A stretch of 64,000 bases of DNA from an uncultured Rhodospirillaceae bacterium (GCA_937887565.1 CALABS010000059.1:62001-126000); one strand, 5' to 3'; numbered from the stretch's first letter, positions 53,344-62,104 are shown. Notes: generated by a model not told the origin, from the letters alone. Program-made: numbers and translations.

Positions 53344-53357
53344 TTGAACCGCGTCAA
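53344..53357 (+). promoter_or_regulatory. FNR-type box upstream of the ABC/thioredoxin operon
   Basis: TTGAACCGCGTCAA has both TTGA and TCAA half-sites with the right N6 spacing. A -41.5 position would put transcription start near 53392, with a TACAGT-like -10 at about 53374 and a 26-nt leader before ATG 53418. This layout is that of a class II FNR promoter. Confidence 0.65.
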
Positions 53358-53417
53358 TATGATGTTTGTCGGGTTACAGTGACGTGCCGACGAAGCTCAT
53401 TTGGGGTGTGCGCGAAT

Positions 53418-53795
53418 ATGCGACGGACCAGGGCCTCCCACGACAGCACGACGAGGCGCCGTTGGGTGGCGCTGGCGGGCATGCTGGCGCTGGTCTTCCA
53501 GATCCTGTTGCCGTTGCCGCAGCTGCGGACGGCCTGGGCCGAGGACGGGCTGTTCCCGCCGGTCTGCTCGATCTACCTCGCCGAGTCCGGCGACCCGGAC
53601 CAGGGTGACGGCGCGGCCGGCCACTGCCCTCTGTGCCAGTTGACCGCGCCGGTCGCGCTTGAGCCGCCGGGGTGGACCTTTCCGGCCGTCTGGCCGACAC
53701 CTGCCGTGGCGCCGTTGGCGGCTTTGATGGAGGTGCCCACCCAGGGCGCCTGCCTCCCCACTTCTCCCCCACGAGGACCACCCTCCCGCACGTGA
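53418..53795 (+). CDS. DUF2946-like exported protein (copy 2)
   Basis: A 125-residue protein with an Arg-rich start (MRRTRASHDSTTRRRWVA), one hydrophobic segment (LAGMLALVFQILLPLPQL) and a short periplasmic part with VCSIYLAESGDP and HCPLCQLTAPV. The Cys...CxxC layout matches copy 1 at 46680, where the site is CCLIC. The C-terminus is Pro-rich. It is the first gene after the FNR-type box. A GTG at 53406 is an alternative start. Metal or thiol chemistry is inferred from the cysteines and the operon. Confidence 0.72.
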   Translation: MRRTRASHDSTTRRRWVALAGMLALVFQILLPLPQLRTAWAEDGLFPPVCSIYLAESGDPDQGDGAAGHCPLCQLTAPVALEPPGWTFPAVWPTPAVAPLAALMEVPTQGACLPTSPPRGPPSRT

Positions 53796-53830
53796 CCGAT
53801 CGGTTCCACGCTGTTCCAGGGAGGTTGACC

Positions 53831-53923
53831 ATGAGCAAACCCGTTTCCACCGGGCTCCACGAGCGCCCCGGCTTGGCCACTTCCGGCCGTATCGTGCTGA
53901 TGACGGCGGCGGCACGAGCATGA
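53831..53923 (+). CDS. 30-residue small ORF with strong ribosome site
   Basis: ATG 53831 follows GGGAGG by 6 bp, one of the best ribosome sites in this operon. It encodes 30 residues (starts MSKPVSTGLHERPG, ends LMTAAARA) and its TGA overlaps the ATG of the next gene (ATGA). It may be a real microprotein or a leader that couples translation to the downstream genes, whose own ribosome site is poor. No homology recognised. Confidence 0.5.
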   Translation: MSKPVSTGLHERPGLATSGRIVLMTAAARA

Positions 53924-54222
53924 ATATTCCGTTCCGCCCGTCCGCCGTCGCGCTCGGCGGCCTTTTCTGCGGCATGACCCTGGTGGCCGCGACCTTCGTC
54001 GATGCCGGCCTCGGGGTCCGTCGCTCGCAAGCGGCGCTGGCCGAACGCGCCGCCCTGGCGGCACGGCTGGGCCTCACCGACCTAGCCCTGTTCACCGAGG
54101 CGCGCTACACCCGCCATCCCAGCCAGGCCGATCGTCACGCCGCCTTCCAGGACCACCCCTTCGCCCTCGAGCACTTCCCCACCGGGTCGCTGGTGGCCCC
54201 GGCGCGCGGGAGGCGGCCATGA
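53920..54222 (+). CDS. Small signal-anchored protein of unknown function
   Basis: A 100-residue protein with one N-terminal hydrophobic segment (SAVALGGLFCGMTLVAATFVDA) followed by a helical, Ala/Arg-rich part and a short end containing EARYTRHPSQ, FALEHFPTG. It overlaps the small ORF upstream and the permease downstream by 4 nt each (ATGA both times), so it is certainly translated as part of the operon. His and Glu residues in the C-terminal half could bind metal, but this is speculation. Family not recognised. Confidence 0.65.
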   Translation: MNIPFRPSAVALGGLFCGMTLVAATFVDAGLGVRRSQAALAERAALAARLGLTDLALFTEARYTRHPSQADRHAAFQDHPFALEHFPTGSLVAPARGRRP

Positions 54223-55352
54223 CCGGCTGGGCAAGCCGCCAGCGGCATCTGCTGGATTTCGCGCTGTCGTCGCTGAACCGACGCCGGGCCAAGAACCTGG
54301 GCCTCCTCGCCGTCTACACGCTGGTGGTGTTCGTGCTGGCCTCGGTGATGCTGTTCAGCCACGCCATCCGGGGCGAAGCGCGCCTGGTGCTGGACGGGGC
54401 GCCGGAAATGGTGATCCAGAAGCTGGTCGCCGGCCGCCACGACCTGATCCCCGCCGGCCACCTGGAGGCGGTTCGCGCCATCCGGGGCGTCCGGTCGGCC
54501 GAGGGTCGGCTGTGGGGTTATCTGTTCGACCCCACGGCGGCGGCCAACTACACGCTGATGGTGCCCCGCGAGCGGGAGGTCGCGCCGGGAACGGCGGTCA
54601 TCGGCAGCGGCGTCGCCGAGGCGCGCGACGCCGCCATCGGCGACACCCTGAGCTTCCGCGCCCATGACGGCGAGCTGGTGCAGTTCACGGTGGCCGGAAC
54701 GCTGGACAGCGACTCGGCGCTGGTGTCGGCGGACCTCTTCCTGGTGTCCGAGACGGATTTCCGCCGCCTGTTCGGCATCCCCGAGGGACGCTTCACCGAC
54801 ATCGCCGCCAGCGTCCGCAACCCGCGCGAGGTGAGGACGGTGGCCGAGAAAGTGGATGCCGCCCTGCCCGGCACCCGCATCATCCTGCGCGACGAGATCC
54901 TGCGCACCTACGACTCGGTGTTCGACTGGCGGGAAGGCATGCTGCTGGTGCTGCTGGCCGGGGCGGTGCTGTCCTTCGCCATCCTGGCCTGGGACAAGGC
55001 CTCGGGCCTGTCGGCCGAGGAGCGCCGCGAGATCGGCGTCCTCAAGGCGGTCGGCTGGGAGACCTCGGACGTCATCCGGCTGAAGTCCATGGAAGGAATG
55101 GTGATCTCGCTCGCCGCCTTCATGGCCGGATACCTGCTGGCCTATCTGCACGTCTTCCACCTGGGGGCGCCGTTGTTCGAGCCGGTCCTCAAGGGCTGGT
55201 CAGTGCTGTATCCCGACTTCCGGCTGACGCCGTTCGTGGACGAATTGCAGGTCGCCACCCTGTTCTTCTTCACCGTCTTCCCCTACACCGTCGCCACCGT
55301 GGTGCCCATCTGGCGCGCCGCCACGGTCGACCCGGACATGGTGATGCGATGA
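54219..55352 (+). CDS. ABC transporter permease, MacB/FtsX type
   Basis: A 377-residue membrane protein with one helix at residues 25-48, a periplasmic domain of about 200 residues (conserved PREREVAPGTAVIGSGVAE-like core), then three helices, ending in PDMVMR. This is the type VII ABC layout shared by MacB, LolCE and FtsX, which transmit force to periplasmic partners rather than passing substrates through the membrane. It overlaps the ATPase gene by 4 nt. Confidence 0.9.
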   Translation: MTGWASRQRHLLDFALSSLNRRRAKNLGLLAVYTLVVFVLASVMLFSHAIRGEARLVLDGAPEMVIQKLVAGRHDLIPAGHLEAVRAIRGVRSAEGRLWGYLFDPTAAANYTLMVPREREVAPGTAVIGSGVAEARDAAIGDTLSFRAHDGELVQFTVAGTLDSDSALVSADLFLVSETDFRRLFGIPEGRFTDIAASVRNPREVRTVAEKVDAALPGTRIILRDEILRTYDSVFDWREGMLLVLLAGAVLSFAILAWDKASGLSAEERREIGVLKAVGWETSDVIRLKSMEGMVISLAAFMAGYLLAYLHVFHLGAPLFEPVLKGWSVLYPDFRLTPFVDELQVATLFFFTVFPYTVATVVPIWRAATVDPDMVMR

Positions 55353-56035
55353 CCGCGATGATCACCCTCGCCGACGTCAAGAAGGCGTTCAACCAAGGCC
55401 GCCACAACGAGTTCTGGGCGCTGAAGGGCATCGATCTCGCGATCCGCGCCAACGCGGTCACCGTGTTCCGGGGGCCCAGTGGATCGGGCAAGACGACGCT
55501 GCTGACCATGGTGGGCGCGCTGGCGCGGCCGACCTCGGGCCGGGTGCGCCTGGAGGGGCGCGACATCTCGTCCATGCCCGAGCGGTTCCTGACCGAGATC
55601 CGCCGCTCGACCTTCGGCTTCGTGTTCCAGAACTTCAACCTGATCAAAGGCATCTCGGTGATCGAGAACGTCATGATCCCGGCCTATCCGCTGGGCCGCC
55701 CGCATGGCCGGCTGAAGGCCCGCGCGCTGGAGCTGCTCGACCAGTTGGAAATGGCCGACAAGGCCGAGGCCAGGGCCGAGTGGCTGTCGGGCGGCGAGGC
55801 CCAGCGGGCGGCCATCGCCCGCGCCATGATCAACGACCCGCGCGTGCTGATCGCCGACGAGCCCACCGCCAACCTGGACAGCGAGCGCTCGGCCCAGTTC
55901 CTGGCCATCGTCGAACGCCTGAAGCGCGACGGCCGCACCTTGCTGATGACCAGCCACGACCCCATGGTCGCCGAGGCGCCGGTGGTCGATCACGTGGTCG
56001 GCATGCGCGACGGCCGGGTGGTGGAGACGCGCTGA
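55349..56035 (+). CDS. ABC transporter ATP-binding protein, MacB/LolD type
   Basis: A 228-residue ATPase with Walker A GPSGSGKTTL, signature LSGGEAQRAA, Walker B VLIADEPTANLDSE and the H-loop in MTSHDPM. The sequence FVFQNFNLIKGISVIENVMIP is characteristic of the LolD/MacB subgroup. It is the partner of the FtsX-type permease just upstream and shares one base with the following membrane-protein gene (TGATG). Confidence 0.94.
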   Translation: MTAMITLADVKKAFNQGRHNEFWALKGIDLAIRANAVTVFRGPSGSGKTTLLTMVGALARPTSGRVRLEGRDISSMPERFLTEIRRSTFGFVFQNFNLIKGISVIENVMIPAYPLGRPHGRLKARALELLDQLEMADKAEARAEWLSGGEAQRAAIARAMINDPRVLIADEPTANLDSERSAQFLAIVERLKRDGRTLLMTSHDPMVAEAPVVDHVVGMRDGRVVETR

Positions 56036-57045
56036 TGCTGTTCCACCCGGCCATCATCGCCCTCGTGCTGGCGTCGTTCGTCGCCACCGCCCTGGTGGCG
56101 TCGTCGGTGCCGTTCGCGGTGCGGGTGCTGCGGCGCTGGGACCTGTCCGACGGCTCCGAGGCGCAATTGGAGATGGAGCGGCGCACCTACCTGGTCTCGA
56201 CGCTGCTCAAGGTGGTGCTGGTGGCCGAGGCGGCGGCGCTGGTGCTGTTCGTGTTCAACGCCGACCGCATGGCCTCGCTGTTCACCGGCGCCATGTGCGC
56301 GGTGGGCACGCTGAAGGTCGATGCCTGGGGCTTCCCCGCCCTCTACCTCAAGATGGCGGTGTTCTTCCTGGCCGCCGGCTGGCTGATCCTCAACCAAGTG
56401 GACAACCTGGGCTGGGACTATCCGCTGATCCGGGTGAAATACGCCGCCCTGCTGGCGCTGGCGCCCATCCTGGCCGTGGCGGCCGGAGTGCAACTGGCCT
56501 ATTTCCTGGGACTGCGGGCCGACGTCATCACCTCGTGCTGCTCGACCCTGTTCAGCGGCAACGGCATCACCGTGACCAGCAACGCCCTGGCGGCGATGCC
56601 GCACGAATTGGCACTGGCCCTGTTGGCGGGCAGCCTTGTGGCGGTGGCGGCATCGGGCATCCATTTCCTGGTCCGGGGCTCGGGTGGCGTGGCGCACGCG
56701 GCCCTGTCGGCGACCGTGTTCCTGGTCGGCCTTGCCGCCGTGGTGTCCACCGTGTCGGTCTACGTGTACGAACTGCCGCACCATCATTGCCCGTTCTGCC
56801 TGCTCAAGCGGGAATACGGCCATGTGGGCTACGCGCTCTATCTGCCGCTGTTCGTCGGCACCGCCTGCGGCGTCGGCGGCGGCGTCGCGACACGGGCTCG
56901 CAGGCTCGCCAGCCTGGAGACGGCGGCGCCCCGCGCGGCACGTGCCTTGGTGGCGTGGTCGCTGGCCGGCTTCGTCGGTTTCGGCCTGGTCGCCCTGGTG
57001 CTGATCCTTCGCTCCAACCTGATCCTGTTCGAGGCGGCGCCATGA
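56035..57045 (+). CDS. Polytopic membrane protein with CC and HHHCPFC motifs, unknown family
   Basis: A 336-residue protein with about eight membrane helices. Two cysteine sites stand out: ITSCCSTLFSGNG near residue 165 and ELPHHHCPFCLLKREYGHVGY near residue 250. The second recalls the CPxC loop of DsbB (a quinone-linked thiol oxidase) and the His cluster recalls copper sites, but overall I do not recognise the family. Its ATG overlaps the ATPase stop and its stop overlaps the thioredoxin start, so it works with an ABC exporter-like machine and a periplasmic thiol reductase. A membrane thiol/copper relay is a reasonable hypothesis. Confidence 0.8.
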   Translation: MLFHPAIIALVLASFVATALVASSVPFAVRVLRRWDLSDGSEAQLEMERRTYLVSTLLKVVLVAEAAALVLFVFNADRMASLFTGAMCAVGTLKVDAWGFPALYLKMAVFFLAAGWLILNQVDNLGWDYPLIRVKYAALLALAPILAVAAGVQLAYFLGLRADVITSCCSTLFSGNGITVTSNALAAMPHELALALLAGSLVAVAASGIHFLVRGSGGVAHAALSATVFLVGLAAVVSTVSVYVYELPHHHCPFCLLKREYGHVGYALYLPLFVGTACGVGGGVATRARRLASLETAAPRAARALVAWSLAGFVGFGLVALVLILRSNLILFEAAP

Positions 57046-57530
57046 TTCCGCGAATTCTTGCGCTGGCCTGCGCGCTGCTGGTCGCTGCCTGCGACGACGG
57101 CCCCGGCGCTCCCCATGTGGGCGAGCCCCTGCGGCCGTTCTCGGCCAAGACGCTGTCAGGCGCCATCGTCTCTCTGCCGTCCGCCGCCGCCGGCAAGGTG
57201 GTGGTGCTGCGCTTCTGGGCGACGTGGTGCGCATTCTGCAAGGACGAGTTGAAGGCCGTCGAGCCGATCTGGAGCGAGCACCGCGACAGGGGCTTGCTGG
57301 TGCTGGCCGTCAACGCCGGCCAGAACGCGCGCGACATCGGCGACTTCGTGGCCGAGCTTGGCGTCAGCTATCCGATCCTGCTCGATCCCGGCTCCGAGAT
57401 CACCCGGGGGCACGGCGTCATCGGCCTGCCCATGACGTTGGTCATCGATCGCGATGGGACGGTCCGCAACCGCATCCTCGGCGAGGCGGACGAGGCCACT
57501 TTCCGCCGCATGGTGGAGGCCCTGCTATGA
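57042..57530 (+). CDS. TlpA-like thioredoxin lipoprotein
   Basis: A 162-residue lipoprotein (signal MIPRILALACALLVAAC, lipobox VAAC) with a thioredoxin fold. The active site is FWATWCAFCKDEL and the cis-Pro loop is GLPMTLVID. The Asp at +2 and +3 after the lipid-modified Cys suggests inner-membrane retention. It is the last gene of the FNR-box operon, overlapping the polytopic protein by 4 nt, and probably reduces thiols of that protein or of a copper site. Confidence 0.9.
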   Translation: MIPRILALACALLVAACDDGPGAPHVGEPLRPFSAKTLSGAIVSLPSAAAGKVVVLRFWATWCAFCKDELKAVEPIWSEHRDRGLLVLAVNAGQNARDIGDFVAELGVSYPILLDPGSEITRGHGVIGLPMTLVIDRDGTVRNRILGEADEATFRRMVEALL

Positions 57531-57617
57531 CGGAGCGGAAAACCCGAGGTTGCGTCTTTGTGGCTTAACCATACCGCCGAAGTGCATGGAGGCGGTGATC
57601 GTCTGATAACGTCCGCC

Positions 57618-58274
57618 CTATGAAACGATTTCTTTGATCCACGGATAGAGGCAGAGGCTGGTGATGCGCGCGACATCGGCGGCCAGTGCGTTCCAGGCGT
57701 CGCAGCAAGCCTGGATTATGGCGTCTTGGTCTGGCCAGAGCTGGAGCGAGAAGAAGCGTTCCCGCAGGTAGAGCCAGATGCGTTCGACGGGGTTGCACTC
57801 GGGAGAATAGGGCGGCAACGGCACGAGGGAGATGTTGTCGGGCACGGCCAAGGCGGCGCTGCCGTGCCATCCGGCACCGTCGAGGACCAGGACGGCATGA
57901 TCGTCCGGAGCCAGGGTGTTGGCGAATTCGGCCGGGAACAGGTTCATGGTGACGGTGGACACCGTCGGCAGGACGAGAGCGAATTCGGCACCGGTGGCGG
58001 GTTCGACGGCGGCAAAGATGTAGGTCCAGTCGAAGCGGCGGAGGCACAGACACGGCGGGCGCTGTTCGCCGGGGTGATCGATGCGGACGCGACGAGCGGT
58101 CCTGCAAGCCCGCCACGCCGTCGGCCCGGAAGCGCCGCACCCATTTGCGGACGGTGCTGACGCACACCCCCATGGCGGTGGCCACCGCCATGGGGTTTGC
58201 CCCTCGTCCAAAACCCGCCGCACCAGAACCTCTCGACCCGCCGGTGCCTGGCGGGCATTCTTGTGGATGCCCAT
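57618..58274 (-). pseudogene. Chimeric transposase remnant (IS481-type start, IS630-type DDE end)
   Basis: From ATG 58274 the protein begins MGIHKNARQAPAGREVLVRRV like IS481-family transposases. It then shifts frame and continues in the next frame as VATAMGVCVSTVRKWVRRF. Before the IS481 DDE domain, it joins an IS630-type catalytic end: FDWTYIFAAVEPATGAEF, LVLDGAGWHG, LPPYSPECNPVERIW. So two different IS families are fused, with a frameshift. No clear terminal inverted repeats or target duplication are seen. It marks the border between the copper operon and the glycan cluster. Confidence 0.75.
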
Positions 58275-59169
58275 TCGGCCCCCCGGATAGCCAAAGCTTT
58301 CTCGGTTCAGACCGAGTGGGTAACCTACTGAGACTTCACAGCTAGGCGTCGGCCTTAAGGGCAACATCGAAACGCTCGAGGATGGCCGGTTGCCCTTGCC
58401 TCCCCGCGCTCGCTGCAGGGCAGGGGTGCAGGGCGAGCCTGTACCCAATCGAAAAACAATGAGTTGACCGTTGCTGATGAACCGTTCCAGCGATGTCCAA
58501 CCCGTGCTCGTCCTTGGGCAGTGCGAGTTGCGCGCCACGGGCATCCATTTGCCGATCGCATTTTCGGCACCAACAACTACACCATCGTGGCCCATGTCCG
58601 ACGGCTGTCGGAAAAGCTCCCCGCACTGCTTGCCCATATCACCGGTTGACATGGGGCGCAACTGTCTTACGAGGGCGCCTTTCTCTTCGCGGTAGAATCT
58701 GGTGCTGATCGTGGGGCAAATCGGAAGGTCGGGACCGTCCCGCCGCCGCCGCCGCTGCTCAGGCGGCTATCAACAAATGCGGCATCGCCGCAAAGCAGCT
58801 TGACGCGGCTTCCACTGGAGCAGATCAAGGAGCTCCCCGTTCTACCTGAGCCCATCATTCCAAGCTGGAAAGGGTCAATATTCAAGCCGGCCAAGCGTTC
58901 GTCGGTCCCAGCGAAAGGCGCCCCTTGAAGAGGGTCCCAACGCCAGGCGCAGATCGAAATTGCCGATCCATTTTGCTGCGGCACAGGCTGTCGCCGCGCC
59001 ATTGCGCCTTCCAGTTAGGTTGAGTTCCGGCTATTCTGCGTCGGTCAAGGGCGGATGGCCGCTCAAATATTGGAAATGCAGATTTTAGGGCGAATGGGAC
59101 TGGACGGATCGCCACCGGTTAGTTAATGGCACCTTTAGTGCGCAAACGCTGCTTTCGGGAGATAGGTGA
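58275..59169. other. Gene-free region between IS remnant and glycan cluster
   Basis: About 0.9 kb with no frame I can assign. Short open frames on both strands (for example around 58464-58650 ending in NNYTIVAHVRRLSEKLPALL) may be traces of lost genes. The stretch 59000-59169 is richer in A and T, and is the likely promoter region of the glycosyltransferase gene. Confidence 0.5.
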
Positions 59170-60189
59170 GTGAGTGATGGTCCATCTGGTCTGGAAGTAA
59201 GCATCGTTGTTCCCGTGAACAACGAAGAATGCTGTTTTCCAGAGTTCTACGCCCGTATAAAGACTGCACTTACCGACATCGATTATGAGCTGGTATTTGT
59301 TGATGATGGCTCTACCGACTCCACCCTTACCCTGATCAAGCAGGCCGCAACCAACGACAAAAGGGTGGTCGGACTGGCATTGGCGCGGAACAGTGGCCAG
59401 TGGGCGGCCGTGGACGCAGGTATCCAAGCATCCTCGGGGCGCTACGTGGTCATCATGGACGGAGACCTGCAGCACCAACCCGAGGACGTACCCCATCTTC
59501 TTGAGAAGGCGCGGACCGGGGTGGATTTGGTTTCCGGCGTGCGACAGAAGCGGCAGGAGGCCTATCTGCTGCGCCGCCTACCCAGCAAAGCCGCGAATTT
59601 CCTGTTACGGTCGCTGACGAAGTGCCCCTCACGCGACATGGGCGGTTTCAAATGCCTGCGGGGAGATTTGGCTCGCAGCATGCGCCTGCGTCCGGGCCAT
59701 CATCGCCTGCTGCCCGCGCTGGTATTTCTGCGGGGGGGATGCGTCGCAGATATACCGGTATCTGCCCCCCCCCGCTTTGCGGGGGTCAGCCATTATGGCT
59801 TCAGCCGTAGTCTGGACGTTTTTTTCGACATCCTCATTTTGTGGTTCATGACCCTGGGCAAGACGCGCCCGCTTTATTCACTTGGCCGTGTCAGCCTCCT
59901 ATTTGGATTGGTGGCCACGCTCATGCTTGGCACCGCACTCTTTGATAAATTGATTAACGGTCATGCAATGGCGGATCGCCCCATCTTCTTTTTTGGAATA
60001 CTTTTCAGCCTGACCTCGATGATCTTCATCACGCTGGCGTTCATACTGGAGACGACATCATCGATTTTCGGAATGATGGAGAATTCTACAGGATATATTG
60101 TCCGCGAATGCATTCGCGCACCTGACTCTCCACTTCCGCGCCCGGCCGAGCGTGACCCCGCCCCCCATTCGTTCGAAATGGCACAATAA
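59170..60189 (+). CDS. Family 2 glycosyltransferase, polyprenyl-phosphate type
   Basis: A 339-residue membrane-bound glycosyltransferase starting at GTG 59170 behind GGGAGATAGG. The GT-A domain (residues 1-235) has EVSIVVPVNNEE, ELVFVDDGSTD, the metal motif MDGDLQHQPED and GGFKCLRGD; two helices follow at about 240-260 and 270-300. This is the layout of DPM1/GtrB/ArnC-type enzymes that move a sugar from a nucleotide to undecaprenyl phosphate on the cytoplasmic side. It is first in a coupled five-gene run; codon use is less GC-biased than in the rest of the window, suggesting transfer. Confidence 0.92.
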   Translation: MSDGPSGLEVSIVVPVNNEECCFPEFYARIKTALTDIDYELVFVDDGSTDSTLTLIKQAATNDKRVVGLALARNSGQWAAVDAGIQASSGRYVVIMDGDLQHQPEDVPHLLEKARTGVDLVSGVRQKRQEAYLLRRLPSKAANFLLRSLTKCPSRDMGGFKCLRGDLARSMRLRPGHHRLLPALVFLRGGCVADIPVSAPPRFAGVSHYGFSRSLDVFFDILILWFMTLGKTRPLYSLGRVSLLFGLVATLMLGTALFDKLINGHAMADRPIFFFGILFSLTSMIFITLAFILETTSSIFGMMENSTGYIVRECIRAPDSPLPRPAERDPAPHSFEMAQ

Positions 60190-61055
60190 TGACGGAAAGC
60201 AGCTGCCGCGCCTGTGGATCTGCCAATCAGTCAGTTGCCCTGCGCTACGATGGTTTCGCGATCTGGAGGTGCAGCGATTGCGGGTTTGGTCAAGTCGATC
60301 GCCAGCCGTCCGATGCCCAACTGCGCGAAATCTATTCCGCAACGTACTTCGCAAAGCAGAACTTTTCCAGAATGGCCGCTACCCGTCATGAATACGCTCG
60401 CCGACGGGAATGGATGGTGCAGGCCGGGATCCAGCCTGGGGCGCGTATCCTTGAGGTGGGCTGCGCGACGGGCGGGTTCCTCGAAACGCTCGAAGCGTCC
60501 TACGACGCATGGGGCATCGACTTCTCGGCGGCGGCCATCGACCGGGCGCGTATCGCGATGCCCCAGCGCGCCGCCCAGTTGATCGCCGGTGACATCGATG
60601 CACTTCCAAGCGGCGAAGCGTTTGATGCGATCCTGTGCTGGGACACCATCGAGCATGTATGGGATCCGGCAGATCTGATCGCCAAGTCCACCGCTCGCCT
60701 TCGCGCCGGGGGGGTGCTGGTGCTTTCCACGCCGAATTTCGGCGCCCCAATCGCACGCCTGATGAAGCGCCGCTGGGCGTTCATGACCCCACCCGAGCAT
60801 CTCGGCTTCTTTACCCGGGAGGCCCTTGAACGCGCGAGTCGCAAGGCCGGTCTGGTGCCGATCCTCTGGCGCACCGTGGGCAAGGCCGTCGCACCAGCCT
60901 TTCTCGCCTACAAAATGCGCCGGGTGTTTCCAGCCATGGTGCCTCGCGGTCTGCCGGATTGGCTGGCGGCACGATTGCCTGCCGACTGGTTTGTCTACGT
61001 GCCGACCGGGGACATCCAATACTTAGCTGCCCGTAAGGTCGGCACCCAGGCATGA
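60189..61055 (+). CDS. SAM-dependent methyltransferase with N-terminal zinc ribbon
   Basis: A 288-residue class I methyltransferase. The N-terminus has a four-Cys ribbon (CRACGS and WRCSDCGFG), then motif I ILEVGCATGGFLETL and the acidic end of strand 2 (WGIDFS). It is followed by LCWDTIEHVWDP and LRAGGVLVLSTPNFG. Such enzymes are frequent in polysaccharide clusters and methylate sugars or lipids. It shares one base with the glycosyltransferase stop (TAATG) and overlaps the FemAB-like gene by 4 nt. Confidence 0.9.
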   Translation: MTESSCRACGSANQSVALRYDGFAIWRCSDCGFGQVDRQPSDAQLREIYSATYFAKQNFSRMAATRHEYARRREWMVQAGIQPGARILEVGCATGGFLETLEASYDAWGIDFSAAAIDRARIAMPQRAAQLIAGDIDALPSGEAFDAILCWDTIEHVWDPADLIAKSTARLRAGGVLVLSTPNFGAPIARLMKRRWAFMTPPEHLGFFTREALERASRKAGLVPILWRTVGKAVAPAFLAYKMRRVFPAMVPRGLPDWLAARLPADWFVYVPTGDIQYLAARKVGTQA

Positions 61056-62104
61056 GCTCGGCCTTATGCATCGTCCGCCCTTTAACGGCGGCCGATCGGC
61101 CCGCCTGGGTTCGCCTACTTGAGCAGCGTCCGATCGCTTTGGCTTGCGATTATCCAGCGTGGGGCGATTTCTTATACCAGTTGTATGGGCATCCCACTCA
61201 TGCCTTGGGGGCTTTCCAGGGCGAAGAGCTGGCAGCCGTGTTGCCCTTGACTGTGGTGCCCCATGTCCTCTCCGGCAATTATGCCGTAAACGCACCGTTC
61301 TACGGCTGGTCGGCCGAACCGCTCGACGACGCGGCACTGGCGCCCCCCTTATTGGCGGCGGCGGCGGCCTGGGGGCAATCTCTCGGGTTACGTATGATCC
61401 AGGTCCGCTGCATGGTTGCCCCTGCTATTCCGAGTGGGTGGCGTGTCCAGGAGAAGTATTCCTCCTACCTCATCGACCTGAACGGCGGGGCGGAAGCCTT
61501 ATGGGAACGAATCGGCCAAAGCGCCCGGCGACAGGTGCGCAAGTCCATCGAGGCCGGCACCTCTGTACACTTGGGCGGTGTCGAACTGCATGGCAGGGCC
61601 TGGAATGTCATCAACAGAGCCATGCACCAACTGGGGTCTCCTGCCCACGGACCGGATTACCTTCCCTCACTATCGCGCGCATTCCCCGATGCACTCCGCC
61701 TGTTCTTGGTCGCGGACCAATCCGGTCGCGACGTGGCAGCTGGCGTATTGCTGAAGGAAGGCGGGGTCCAGCATCTCCTGTTCGGCAATGTCCTTTCAGC
61801 CGGCCGCGATTGCAGGGCCGGAAACAGGTTGTATTGGGCCATGCTGGAATGGGCCGCAGGAAGCGGGGCCACGTTGCTCGACCTTGGGCGAAGCCTGAAC
61901 GGCACGGGCAATCAGGAATTCAAGAGCCACTGGCGCCCGCGCCGACAGGGACTGAATTATCTTCAGTACGATTTCGGCCGTCCGGCCCCTGCCGAGATCA
62001 ACCAGTCGAACCGGGCGCTGGCCCTGCCCGTCCGGCTGTGGAAGGCGGCACCGACCTGGCTTGTAGATACCATGGGACCTGTCCTCAAGCGGAGGATCGC
62101 TTGA
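61052..62104 (+). CDS. FemAB/GNAT-like acyl or aminoacyl transferase
   Basis: A 350-residue protein with the double-GNAT architecture of FemAB-related proteins found in exopolysaccharide clusters. The N-terminal half has YPAWGDFLYQLYGHPTHALG; the C-terminal half has SARRQVRKSIEAG, HLLFGNVLS and DLGRSLNGTGNQEFKSHWRP. Members transfer amino acids or acyl groups to cell-wall or glycan acceptors; the acceptor is not known. Both ends overlap neighbours by 4 nt. Confidence 0.82.
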   Translation: MSSALCIVRPLTAADRPAWVRLLEQRPIALACDYPAWGDFLYQLYGHPTHALGAFQGEELAAVLPLTVVPHVLSGNYAVNAPFYGWSAEPLDDAALAPPLLAAAAAWGQSLGLRMIQVRCMVAPAIPSGWRVQEKYSSYLIDLNGGAEALWERIGQSARRQVRKSIEAGTSVHLGGVELHGRAWNVINRAMHQLGSPAHGPDYLPSLSRAFPDALRLFLVADQSGRDVAAGVLLKEGGVQHLLFGNVLSAGRDCRAGNRLYWAMLEWAAGSGATLLDLGRSLNGTGNQEFKSHWRPRRQGLNYLQYDFGRPAPAEINQSNRALALPVRLWKAAPTWLVDTMGPVLKRRIA

